From positions 1 through 28,432 of the IMG/VR virus record IMGVR_UViG_3300046355_000226: a stretch of 28,432 bases of DNA, one strand, 5' to 3'. Of this stretch, positions 24,105 to 28,432 are shown piece by piece. The number at the start of each line of letters is the position of its first letter. Positions within the stretch are counted from its first letter, which is position 1. Origin of the DNA: a virus. The position numbers were made by a program, and so were the translations under genes. Below the pieces are notes generated by a model. That model was not told the DNA's origin. It did not search any database and saw only the letters and a program-made list of their open reading frames with translations.

Positions 24105-24590
24105 TTATTCATTAATACCTAGTCTGTCAAAATAACCAAGACATGTTTTGTCAATGGTTTTTCTTTTGCGCGCCAAGTTAGGGTTCAACATAATGTACTT
24201 GCACTCCTTACCATCAATTACTGTATGAATGTAACTGATCACACTCTTCTTGTACAAACGCTTCATGAAGTCAGCATACTTGTTACGCGTATACTTTAAC
24301 TCAGCCATAAGTGTTGCGTCTGTGTGTGGAAATTTACGATCCTGGTACAAGATGTTGAAAGTACCATTTGTCATATCAGCCATTTTTAAAATGCGACCAT
24401 AATCAACATGACTGAAATTTGTAAGAATGTATTGAAGTGCATGACTGTCAATTATAACATATTCATTGCTGCTAACAATCACTAAATTTTCATCCTTGAT
24501 ATTGACTGTGGTTTCTGGAGAAAACATCTCCCCAGTTTCCATGTCTACCAAATTAGACATCTTCTTTTTAGTTACTACCGGTTTTGTCAT
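24105..24590 (-). CDS. RepL-like winged-helix protein: replication initiator or regulator
   Basis: 161 aa. Read by eye it matches the RepL plan: an N-terminal D-x-ETGE turn (LVDMETGEMF, residues 15-24), a winged-helix region in the middle (LMAELKYTRNKYADFMKRL, then a wing SYIHTVIDGKECKYIMLNP), and the C-terminal LNPxL ... xFxxL end. RepL proteins initiate replication of phage-plasmids and small plasmids. Alternative: a wHTH repressor. It is the first gene of a ten-gene operon. Its promoter (24595-24602) and three dyad operators (24619-24700) lie immediately upstream, so self-regulation or origin binding are both attractive explanations. Confidence 0.6.
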   Translation of the reverse strand: MTKPVVTKKKMSNLVDMETGEMFSPETTVNIKDENLVIVSSNEYVIIDSHALQYILTNFSHVDYGRILKMADMTNGTFNILYQDRKFPHTDATLMAELKYTRNKYADFMKRLYKKSVISYIHTVIDGKECKYIMLNPNLARKRKTIDKTCLGYFDRLGINE

Positions 24591-24594
24591 GAAA

Positions 24595-24602
24595 CAAAGG
24601 TA
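24595..24602 (-). promoter_or_regulatory. TACCTTTG -7 box of the RepL-like operon
   Basis: Minus-strand TACCTTTG, an exact match to TAnnTTTG, only 4 bases upstream of the ATG at 24590, so the mRNA would be nearly leaderless. The first of the three operator dyads begins 16 bases beyond it and covers the -33 region, so a protein bound there would block the promoter. Confidence 0.6.
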
Positions 24603-24618
24603 GCATAATTATTCAAAC

Positions 24619-24700
24619 TTGCACCATTTTAGGTGCAAAAAATGCGTTTTTTCTTGATTTTTGCACCTTTTTGGGTGCATGTGAACCTTATAAGGTGCTC
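24619..24700. promoter_or_regulatory. Three operator-like dyads TTGCACC-N6-GGTGCAA on one DNA face
   Basis: Dyad 1 (24619-24638) is perfect: TTGCACC, 6 bases, GGTGCAA. Dyad 2 (24661-24680) has the same halves and same 6-base spacer with one mismatch. Dyad 3 (24681-24700) is weaker (5 of 7 per half). The centres are at 24628.5, 24670.5 and 24690.5; the distances of 42 and 20 bases are near whole turns of the helix (4 and 2), so three bound dimers would face the same way. The set lies in the gap between the RepL-like gene and the 46-aa gene. Candidate site for the wHTH protein; could also be an origin. The binding protein is not proven. Confidence 0.7.
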
Positions 24701-24722
24701 TTTATTAGTTAGTTAAGTAGTT

Positions 24723-24746
24723 CCCCCTATATTATATATTAGGGGG
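24723..24746. other. CCCCCTA/TAGGGGG hairpin after the 46-aa gene
   Basis: 7-bp stem of CCCCCTA and TAGGGGG with a 10-base AT loop, just downstream of the stop of the 46-aa gene (24752). It lacks a T-tract on the minus strand, so an ordinary terminator is not certain. It might be a transcription boundary or a protein site beside the operator cluster. Confidence 0.5.
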
Positions 24747-24751
24747 ATATA

Positions 24752-24892
24752 CTACCTGCCTTGTCCTGCGTATGCTTTTTTGTAGTTTTTACTACTCTTA
24801 GACTTAGATGTCTTAGTCTTTGAGTGTACACCTGGACGGGATACTTTAGGAGAAACTATCTTCCCTAAAGCGTTTGTGTTTATTTTTGCCAT
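24752..24892 (-). CDS. 46-aa very basic protein (RPGVHSKTKTSKSK type)
   Basis: 46 aa: MAKINTNALGKIVSPKVS, RPGVHSKTKTSKSKSSK, NYKKAYAGQGR. Extremely Lys/Ser-rich. The RPGVHSK and YKKxYxGQG endings are familiar from very small basic proteins in Bacteroidota and their phages, with no known function. A TATATTTG box 22 bases upstream supports its expression as an independent unit. A nucleic-acid or ribosome-associated role is a guess from charge only. Confidence 0.7.
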   Translation of the reverse strand: MAKINTNALGKIVSPKVSRPGVHSKTKTSKSKSSKNYKKAYAGQGR

Positions 24893-24914
24893 TATATGTA
24901 AGTGTTAGTTTTCA

Positions 24915-24922
24915 CAAATATA
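24915..24922 (-). promoter_or_regulatory. Bacteroidota-type -7 box before the 46-aa gene
   Basis: Minus-strand TATATTTG, 22 bases upstream of ATG 24892, just before the stop of the PRTase-like gene (24924). Its -33 region lies in that gene's 3' end. Confidence 0.6.
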
Positions 24923-24923
24923 A

Positions 24924-25406
24924 TTAATTCCAATTCTTGTTATATCGTTCCCAGTAAAATTCTGGCATTCGGTCTATGTATTCCCCAACAAAGTCAGACT
25001 TGAATACACTAGTTTCCATTTCCAGCAATGCTACAGTGATAATATCTTCACTTTTGTAACCATACTCCAACAATGTTTCTTTGATCCACGTATAGTTTTT
25101 TCCAGAGAGAACAGCAGCTTCACAAAGCACAACCTTATTGTATTTTGGAATACGTTCTTCAAACTCTTTTTTAAACTTGTGCAGATATGGCTCTTTAGAC
25201 TCACCGGGATAAGGCACATCTAACTCAAACAAATCTAACATTTTACCATGATCAGAAAGATAATGAGCAATTTGCATTGCCACAGTAGATGAGTAATCAG
25301 GAGAGACGTTAATAACTAATGTTCGGTAAGGATCCACATTAGGTAGTTTTTGCATTAAACTTTGCAGCAAACTATATTCTTTTAAATGATCTATGTATAT
25401 ATCCAT
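24924..25406 (-). CDS. Phosphoribosyltransferase-like protein
   Basis: 160 aa. Alternating strands and helices in Rossmann style: RTLVINVSPDYSSTVAMQIAH (about 28-48), then KVVLCEAAVLSGKNYTWIKE (about 91-110), where VVLCEAAVLSGKNY sits in the place of the PRPP-binding loop of type I phosphoribosyltransferases (usually VLVDDVxxTGxT), then ALLEMETSVFKSDFVGEYID, like the flexible-loop and C-terminal part of the fold. The loop is not canonical (no double-Asp), so nucleotide-binding without catalysis is possible. A TATATTTG box is placed 5 bases upstream of the ATG (25406). Moderate confidence in family. Confidence 0.55.
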   Translation of the reverse strand: MDIYIDHLKEYSLLQSLMQKLPNVDPYRTLVINVSPDYSSTVAMQIAHYLSDHGKMLDLFELDVPYPGESKEPYLHKFKKEFEERIPKYNKVVLCEAAVLSGKNYTWIKETLLEYGYKSEDIITVALLEMETSVFKSDFVGEYIDRMPEFYWERYNKNWN

Positions 25407-25411
25407 GGTAA

Positions 25412-25419
25412 CAAATATA
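25412..25419 (-). promoter_or_regulatory. Bacteroidota-type -7 box at a near-leaderless start
   Basis: Minus-strand TATATTTG, 5 bases upstream of ATG 25406, and just downstream of the terminator at 25422-25456. Confidence 0.6.
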
Positions 25420-25421
25420 AT

Positions 25422-25456
25422 AAAAAATCCCCAGCCTGTACTGAGGATCCTTTTTA
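25422..25456 (-). terminator. Terminator between metallopeptidase-like and PRTase-like genes
   Basis: On the minus strand, AAAAGGATCCTCAG pairs with CTGGGGATTTTT (about 14 bp with three G-T wobbles, 6-base loop TACAGG) and ends in six T residues. It lies in the gap 25407-25511 past the stop of the metallopeptidase-like gene. Confidence 0.75.
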
Positions 25457-25511
25457 CCTAAACTGTTTTTGAACTTTTGTTACCAGGTCAAAGATATAAA
25501 TTCTTTTCTTC

Positions 25512-25991
25512 CTATAGAAAAAGCGTATATATTTTTTCAACTATGTGTGAATGAAAATATGCTTCAGCTTCCTTTTCCACATCTCTATTTAGAAACTTAG
25601 GTAAGAATTCTTGACACAGGTGCAGCACTTCATGACATAGCGTAGTCATATTACTTGGATCAGTTGGATCAAATCCATACTTGAGAATGATCATTCTAAA
25701 CATAGATCTGGGATAAGTTTTAAGTTCCTCCCATGCGTACATTCCATGACCAGCAGATTCACCATCTTTATCCATTCCGGCTAAATCTTCTCTACAATCC
25801 TCTATTTGCTCAATAATCTCATTGAACCATGCAAAATGCTTTTTGATTTTTTTAAGATTGTTGCTTTCAGGATTGCTATTATTTTCTTTGAACCACTCAA
25901 TTACCTCATCTGCGTTGTAACCACACACTACAATCACTCTGTCATTTCCGTAAGGCTGTAATTCTACGGTGTCAATTACACATACACTCAT
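25512..25991 (-). CDS. Zinc metallopeptidase-like phage protein (HEVLH)
   Basis: 159 aa. The C-terminal third has TLCHEVLHLCQEFLPKF (HExxH at 119-123: His119, Glu120, His123) and a downstream acidic helix NRDVEKEAEAYFHSHIVEK (Glu in the third-ligand position). This is the layout of small zincin-like phage proteins of unknown substrate. The N-terminus is a beta-type domain (VELQPYGNDRVIVVCGYN). The ATG overlaps the preceding stop by 4 bases (ATGA). Whether it is an active protease is not shown. Confidence 0.65.
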   Translation of the reverse strand: MSVCVIDTVELQPYGNDRVIVVCGYNADEVIEWFKENNSNPESNNLKKIKKHFAWFNEIIEQIEDCREDLAGMDKDGESAGHGMYAWEELKTYPRSMFRMIILKYGFDPTDPSNMTTLCHEVLHLCQEFLPKFLNRDVEKEAEAYFHSHIVEKIYTLFL

Positions 25992-26320
25992 TTGGTTTTT
26001 TCCATTAGATTGGTGATCATCATTTTAGTTAGCTTTTGAGTTTCTTGATCATCACTTGTTGCCATTTTGTAAAGACTGGTTAGCTTTTCTACAGTAATAA
26101 CTTTTCTCATCTTTAGGAATGTAAGCTTTCTTACAACTTCAGAGGTATCCTCAAATTTGAACACACCAGGTGAAGGAAGATTATACTTTTTACAAAAGGT
26201 ATGTACTCTTGAAAAAGCACTAATAAATTCATTGTGGGCTTGTTGCTTCCCTAGGTTAGGATCAGTGTACCAGTAATCACAGTTATCCATTGTATGTTTC
26301 AGCAGTTCAGAATATTCCAT
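25988..26320 (-). CDS. 110-aa helical protein of unknown function
   Basis: 110 aa from ATG 26320. The longer frame to 26353 is rejected because a TATATTTG box (26324-26331) lies inside its first codons. Mainly helical: EYSELLKHTMDNCDYWY, then KQQAHNEFISAFSRVHTFCK, and an end of short helices (RKVITVEKLTSLYKMATS). Cys/Tyr/Trp near the N-terminus could be a binding site but no motif is recognised. It is the last leftward gene next to the structured island, so its promoter is among the first leftward ones. It is coupled to the metallopeptidase-like gene (ATGA). Confidence 0.65.
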   Translation of the reverse strand: MEYSELLKHTMDNCDYWYTDPNLGKQQAHNEFISAFSRVHTFCKKYNLPSPGVFKFEDTSEVVRKLTFLKMRKVITVEKLTSLYKMATSDDQETQKLTKMMITNLMEKTK

Positions 26321-26323
26321 ACA

Positions 26324-26331
26324 CAAATATA
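26324..26331 (-). promoter_or_regulatory. Bacteroidota-type -7 box of the rightmost leftward gene
   Basis: Minus-strand TATATTTG, 3 bases upstream of ATG 26320, which would make the transcript leaderless or nearly so. Confidence 0.6.
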
Positions 26332-26367
26332 CAAATCTAAAACATATTACCAAAGAATAGTACAGGT

Positions 26368-26412
26368 AAAAACCCCTAGTAGTTTCTGTTGATCAAGCAG
26401 GCTTGCTAGGGG
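26368..26412 (-). terminator. Terminator-like hairpin at the left border of the structured island
   Basis: On the minus strand, stem CCCCTAG/CTAGGGG (26373-26379 with 26406-26412) followed by five T residues (26368-26372). No gene lies upstream on the minus strand, so it would stop transcripts from the gene-free island before the leftward gene at 26320, which implies a non-coding transcript there. The loop of 26 bases is long, so confidence is moderate. Confidence 0.5.
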
Positions 26413-26907
26413 GGTGTTAATGGTTATAAGTCCATTCAGAGAGGCAACGTCTTGCACCAAAGAATTGGTTGCTATTTCCCAGTAACGAGAAGACCAGAGG
26501 CTGGTGCGCAGTGCTTATGAGATGCGTCCCTGGTTCTATAGCCTATGTAATGAAATACACAGGGGGGTACACAAATGTAAAAACATTTACACAAACAACA
26601 ATACCATCCACTGGGTAAATTGGATTTCTTGTGTATAAGGGTGTGAGAGAGTCCCACTGCTTCGCAGCCCCCCACCCTTCGGGTTTGGGTGGGTACCCCC
26701 TGGTCAAAAAAGTCTGTCAACTTTTTTTCCCAAGGGTTTTTGGGAGTTTTTTTCACAGGGAGAGGGTGCTTGCACAGCACTCTGCTCGTGAATCATCTGG
26801 ACCAGAGCAAGGGGAGGGAGGGAGCAAGGAGATGACATCTGCAAGCAGGGTGTCTTCAAAGAAAGTCTACATAGTATAATGGTTTGATATAGATGACCTG
26901 ACAAAGA
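26413..26907. other. Gene-free, GC-rich, highly structured island at the transcription divide
   Basis: About 500 bases with no credible gene. Several parts: nested stem GGCT...AGCC and GCGCA...TGCGT (26499-26543); hairpin AAATGT/ACATTT at about 26574-26589; CCCACCC/GGGTGGG (26671-26677 with 26687-26693) inside a stretch (26641-26700) of 67% GC by count, far above the surrounding AT-rich DNA; an A/T-tract stem (AAAAAAGT/ACTTTTTT, 26706-26727) and three nearby T-tracts; stem AGGGTGC/GCACTCT (about 26764-26784); a G-rich GGGGAGGGAGGG run (26811-26822). It marks the switch between leftward and rightward genes. Candidates: origin of replication, structured non-coding RNA or a packaging site. No known RNA was recognised. 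Confidence 0.65.
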
Positions 26908-26941
26908 ACCTCATACATAAACTAAAATCACAAGTGATTTT
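26908..26941 (+). repeat. Shared leader element, copy 1: ACCTCATACATAAA plus covarying hairpin
   Basis: ACCTCATACATAAA (26908-26921) is followed by hairpin AAAATCAC-AA-GTGATTTT (26924-26941), 24 bases before the first plus-strand ATG. The same motif and hairpin occur at 27801-27833. The paired change in the stem (T-A here, A-T there) favours a conserved structure. Promoter, attenuator or terminator are all possible. Confidence 0.65.
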
Positions 26942-26965
26942 TATTAACCCTTTAAACTCATTGTT

Positions 26966-27175
26966 ATGAACAAGATTAAATTAAACCCGTTGAAGTTCCA
27001 CATAGTTGCGATTATGCTGGTTGGATTCTCTATTGCCTTCTCAGGAATGGTAGTGTTAAGCATTGCAGTGTATCCGTTACACGCATACTCATTAGCTCGC
27101 ATTGTTGTGGCATTGGTGGCAATGTTAATATTCATTCTGTTGTCAAAAGGATTCTTAACTAAATACACATACTAA
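26966..27175 (+). CDS. 69-aa two-helix membrane protein
   Basis: 69 aa, two hydrophobic segments (about residues 12-34, FHIVAIMLVGFSIAFSGMVV, and 42-62, SLARIVVALVAMLIFILLS) and a basic N-terminus (MNKIKLNPLK). It is the first plus-strand gene after the structured island and copy 1 of the leader element. One base separates it from the next ATG. Early small membrane proteins of phages often alter the host envelope or exclude other phages; here that is inference. No family recognised. Confidence 0.65.
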   Translation: MNKIKLNPLKFHIVAIMLVGFSIAFSGMVVLSIAVYPLHAYSLARIVVALVAMLIFILLSKGFLTKYTY

Positions 27176-27176
27176 T

Positions 27177-27338
27177 ATGAATGGATTATTCGCCTTGTTA
27201 CTTACAGCCATGTGTGGTGTAAGTGCGTATGAAGCATGCTTTGCTACAAACATGGAGTCCTTTGTGCTTGGTTCAACAGCTATGATATTGTCATCTGTTA
27301 TATTTATTATTCATGCCAAGTATCCATTATTCAAATGA
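27177..27338 (+). CDS. 53-aa membrane protein
   Basis: 53 aa. Hydrophobic N-terminal helix (MNGLFALLLTAMCGVSAYEA), a polar Cys/Phe/Asn turn and a second helix (FVLGSTAMILSSVIFIIHAK). Located 1 base after the previous stop and overlapping the following gene by 4 bases (ATGA), so it belongs to the same cluster of tiny membrane genes. Function unknown. Confidence 0.6.
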   Translation: MNGLFALLLTAMCGVSAYEACFATNMESFVLGSTAMILSSVIFIIHAKYPLFK

Positions 27339-27409
27339 ACACATTATTAATCACGGCATTGCTCATGGTATTAATCTATGGGCAATACCTTTTAAATCAA
27401 AAGAAATGA
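27335..27409 (+). CDS. 24-aa membrane peptide
   Basis: 24 aa: MNTLLITALLMVLIYGQYLL, then NQKK. A single hydrophobic helix with a basic end. It overlaps the preceding stop and the next ATG by 4 bases each (ATGA at both ends), which strongly suggests translation by re-initiation despite the tiny size. Function unknown. Confidence 0.55.
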   Translation: MNTLLITALLMVLIYGQYLLNQKK

Positions 27410-27708
27410 AGAAGTCAGATCAAACACGTGGTGCATCAGTAGGTATGTACTACTTATACACAATGATTGTTGTAGTAATATTAGCAGCATTGGTGTCATC
27501 ATGTGGCACAAGTAAACATGGTGGGTGTAACTACCAGAAAGCACAGAAGTATAACCAGCGCCAACAACGTAAGGCTGCGCGTTACTACAGAAGTGAGAAC
27601 TCTATCAACAACCCTGAGAACAGAGAGTATGTGGAAGAGATAGCATTCAATGAAGGCATTCAAACAAGTGAGGTAACTCAGCAGATGTTTGATGCACGAT
27701 ATAATTAA
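27406..27708 (+). CDS. Putative lipoprotein of 100 aa
   Basis: 100 aa from ATG 27406, chosen over an in-frame start at 27313 because the ATGA junction with the preceding gene and the lipoprotein signal both need the shorter form. An N-terminal helix (MYYLYTMIVVVILAALVSSC) ends in a VSSC lipobox, and the next residues are GTSKHGG, after which comes a basic helix (QKYNQRQQRKAARYYRS) and an acidic C-terminus. A lipid-anchored, surface- or periplasm-facing protein is likely. Outer spanin, immunity or exclusion lipoprotein are candidates. A terminator follows directly. Confidence 0.65.
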   Translation: MKKSDQTRGASVGMYYLYTMIVVVILAALVSSCGTSKHGGCNYQKAQKYNQRQQRKAARYYRSENSINNPENREYVEEIAFNEGIQTSEVTQQMFDARYN

Positions 27709-27734
27709 AGGGTGGGCTTCGGCCCTACTCTTTT
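27707..27734 (+). terminator. Terminator after the small membrane-protein cluster
   Basis: Plus-strand stem AAAGGGT-GGGC with GCCC-ACTCTTT (11 bp with one bulged T and one G-T pair), UUCG tetraloop (27718-27721) and four T residues. The stem begins within the stop codon of the lipoprotein gene, so it closes the cluster. Confidence 0.85.
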
Positions 27735-27752
27735 CCTAAAGCATAACGCAAA

Positions 27753-27785
27753 GGTGTAAGGGTAGTAGTTTACTATCACTACACC
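27753..27785 (+). other. Two-level hairpin in the leader of the right-edge gene
   Basis: Outer stem GGTGTA/TACACC (27753-27758, 27780-27785), internal loop, inner stem TAGTA/TACTA and loop GTT. Part of a hairpin-rich leader of the next gene; no T-tract, so not an ordinary terminator. Could be a riboswitch-like or attenuating structure, without a recognised family. Confidence 0.5.
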
Positions 27786-27800
27786 ACCACCTCGCCAACC

Positions 27801-27833
27801 ACCTCATACATAAATCAAAAACACAAGTGTTTT
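27801..27833 (+). repeat. Shared leader element, copy 2: ACCTCATACATAAA plus covarying hairpin
   Basis: Same 14-base core as at 26908, then AAAACAC-AA-GTGTTTT (27818-27833). It precedes the second rightward unit, 93 bases before its ATG. See copy 1 for the stem covariation. Confidence 0.65.
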
Positions 27834-27838
27834 CTTTC

Positions 27839-27870
27839 GACAGGTTCACTATGGTTTCATAGTGCTTGTC
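27839..27870 (+). other. Long hairpin GACAGG...CTTGTC with inner CACTATG/CATAGTG stem
   Basis: Outer 6-bp stem (one G-T) and inner 7-bp perfect stem with loop GTTT, in the leader of the right-edge gene; a very stable structure for AT-rich DNA. Possibly RNA stability, translation control or a protein site. Confidence 0.55.
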
Positions 27871-27881
27871 AAAGCGGTTAA

Positions 27882-27907
27882 ATGCTACGGCCGTAAAAAT
27901 GTAGCAT
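27882..27907 (+). other. ATGCTAC/GTAGCAT hairpin close to the start of the right-edge gene
   Basis: 7-bp perfect stem (27882-27888 with 27901-27907) with a 12-base loop containing GGCC, ending 19 bases before ATG 27927. Candidate translational control element. Confidence 0.5.
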
Positions 27908-27926
27908 CAATTTTAAATTTATTAAG

Positions 27927-28432
27927 ATGAAAGCACAAGAATTAAAAGCGATTTGTAAATCAAACGCAGAGTTGTTAGACACAACAGTTGGAAAAATTAA
28001 TGTAGCAAAAGCTGAGCAATTACAAGCTTGGTATGATACATTGTTAGTTACACCTGGTGCAGTCTTGCCAAGCTCAACACCAGCTGATGAAACAGCTGAA
28101 GAAATTACAGCTGTTGTAACAGATGCTGATGCGGATACTAAAGTGTTGTTTGACACTAACGGTAAACCATACACAGTAATTGGATTGCCATTCACAGGTT
28201 TGACTGAAAACGGTAACTTCAAGTTCGCGTTCAAAGACAGCCATGTGGTATCAACAAACGACGGTTTGCTTACATTGAGAAATGCAGGTAGATTATCTGA
28301 AGGTACTGTAATGTATTTCAGTGTTGATTCATTATCTTACAGCACACGCTACTCTTCTTACTTAGGTAATGTAGTTGCTTCTGCAAATGCTGATTTAATG
28401 AAAATCATTGAACACCGCAAAGAGAACAAACT
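27927..28432 (+). CDS. Unknown protein, N-terminal 168 residues (cut by right edge)
   Basis: The frame from ATG 27927 stays open to the window end, 168 codons. The N-terminal helical part (LKAICKSNAELLDTT, VAKAEQLQAWYDTLLVT) is followed by an Asp/Thr/Glu-rich linker (about residues 45-72) and a beta-rich domain (VLFDTNGKPYTVIGLPFTGL, FKDSHVVSTNDGLLTLRN). No motif that I recognise. Its promoter region has five hairpins and a copy of the shared leader element, which suggests high or tightly controlled expression. An early gene or a replication-associated binding protein is conceivable but not supported by motifs. Confidence 0.7.
   Translation, partial: MKAQELKAICKSNAELLDTTVGKINVAKAEQLQAWYDTLLVTPGAVLPSSTPADETAEEITAVVTDADADTKVLFDTNGKPYTVIGLPFTGLTENGNFKFAFKDSHVVSTNDGLLTLRNAGRLSEGTVMYFSVDSLSYSTRYSSYLGNVVASANADLMKIIEHRKENK

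Noticed and set aside
26321-26353. Longer N-terminus for the 110-aa protein (start 26353)
   Set aside because: It would place the first codons across the TATATTTG promoter box; ATG 26320 has the right context.
26397-26459. tRNA-like segment in the island (pairing GCAGGCT with GTCTTGC and an end in ACCA)
   Set aside because: Only 63 bases, poor acceptor pairing, no T-loop TTC pattern and no clear anticodon arm; more likely chance in a hairpin-rich region.
26868-26885. Sigma-70-like TATAAT box before the rightward genes
   Set aside because: No -35 TTGACA at the proper distance, and Bacteroidota do not normally use this consensus; the similarity is probably chance.
26472-26904. Open frames of 66-102 aa across the structured island on both strands
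   Set aside because: Unnatural composition (many Cys, Pro, Arg), no promoter box, overlap with stable hairpins; the DNA looks like structured non-coding sequence.
27313-27405. Longer N-terminus for the putative lipoprotein
   Set aside because: The extended frame overlaps two other genes; the 27406 start gives an ATGA junction and a proper N-terminal signal helix.
27878-28234. Minus-strand 118-aa open frame within the right-edge gene
   Set aside because: Opposite strand of the plus-strand frame starting at 27927, with composition typical of a shadow; no start context.
1-28432. CRISPR arrays, insertion sequences, integrase or attachment sites
   Set aside because: No spaced direct repeats of CRISPR type, no transposase motif and no integrase or att-like duplication seen. 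The periodic DNA at 16116-19904 is explained by the collagen gene.

Overview
The window is part of the genome of a tailed double-stranded DNA phage that infects Bacteroidota, most likely a crAss-like (Crassvirales-type) podovirus of a Flavobacterium-related host. Three things point there. The first is a leftward packaging block containing a portal protein, a long (741 aa) large terminase, a PD-(D/E)XK nuclease, a CPLGKW-type zinc ribbon and an HU/IHF-like protein. The second is AT-rich DNA with several upstream boxes of the Bacteroidota -7 form TAnnTTTG (mostly TATATTTG). The third is signal peptides and tail-fibre repeat motifs of the Bacteroidota style. The taxonomic placement is inferred from gene content and was not checked by a search.

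Layout, left to right. (1) 1-6245, minus strand: packaging genes, read from a TATATTTG promoter at 6266-6273 toward the portal, which is cut by the left edge. (2) 6306-9837, minus strand: a lysis cassette with endolysin, holin-like protein and six further small membrane or coiled-coil proteins, two of them tandem paralogues, plus a small basic protein, closed by a strong terminator. (3) 9840-21287, minus strand: virion-surface genes. These include two putative collagen-type fibres (a 1262-aa protein almost free of proline in its repeat, and a second with a CBM5/12-like module), a 668-aa fibre with four GNVGIG repeats, small beta-rich proteins, and a 739-aa fusion of a GH130/GH43-like propeller, a TPR region and an FkbM methyltransferase. 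(4) 21347-24590, minus strand: a ten-gene operon led by a RepL-like winged-helix gene and ending at a perfect-stem terminator. It carries a SegE-like GIY-YIG protein, a DUF1599 protein, an Acb2-like candidate anti-CBASS sponge, and a GroES-like candidate. Three evenly placed TTGCACC-N6-GGTGCAA dyads lie just upstream. (5) 24752-26320, minus strand: short genes, most with their own TATATTTG box immediately upstream (a small basic protein, a PRTase-like protein, an HExxH metallopeptidase-like protein, an unknown).

(6) 26368-26960 is a gene-free, locally GC-rich, highly structured island where the direction of transcription switches. (7) From 26966 on, genes run on the plus strand: four tiny membrane or lipoprotein genes linked by ATGA overlaps, a terminator, then a hairpin-rich leader and the start of a gene cut by the right edge. 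The two plus-strand units are each preceded by the same sequence element (ACCTCATACATAAA followed by a covarying hairpin) and by no TAnnTTTG box, which suggests they are controlled differently from the leftward genes.

Many neighbouring genes are coupled by TAATG or ATGA junctions. Functional calls rest on motifs read by eye. The Acb2, RepL, GroES, spanin and PRTase calls are the ones most in need of a structural or profile search.
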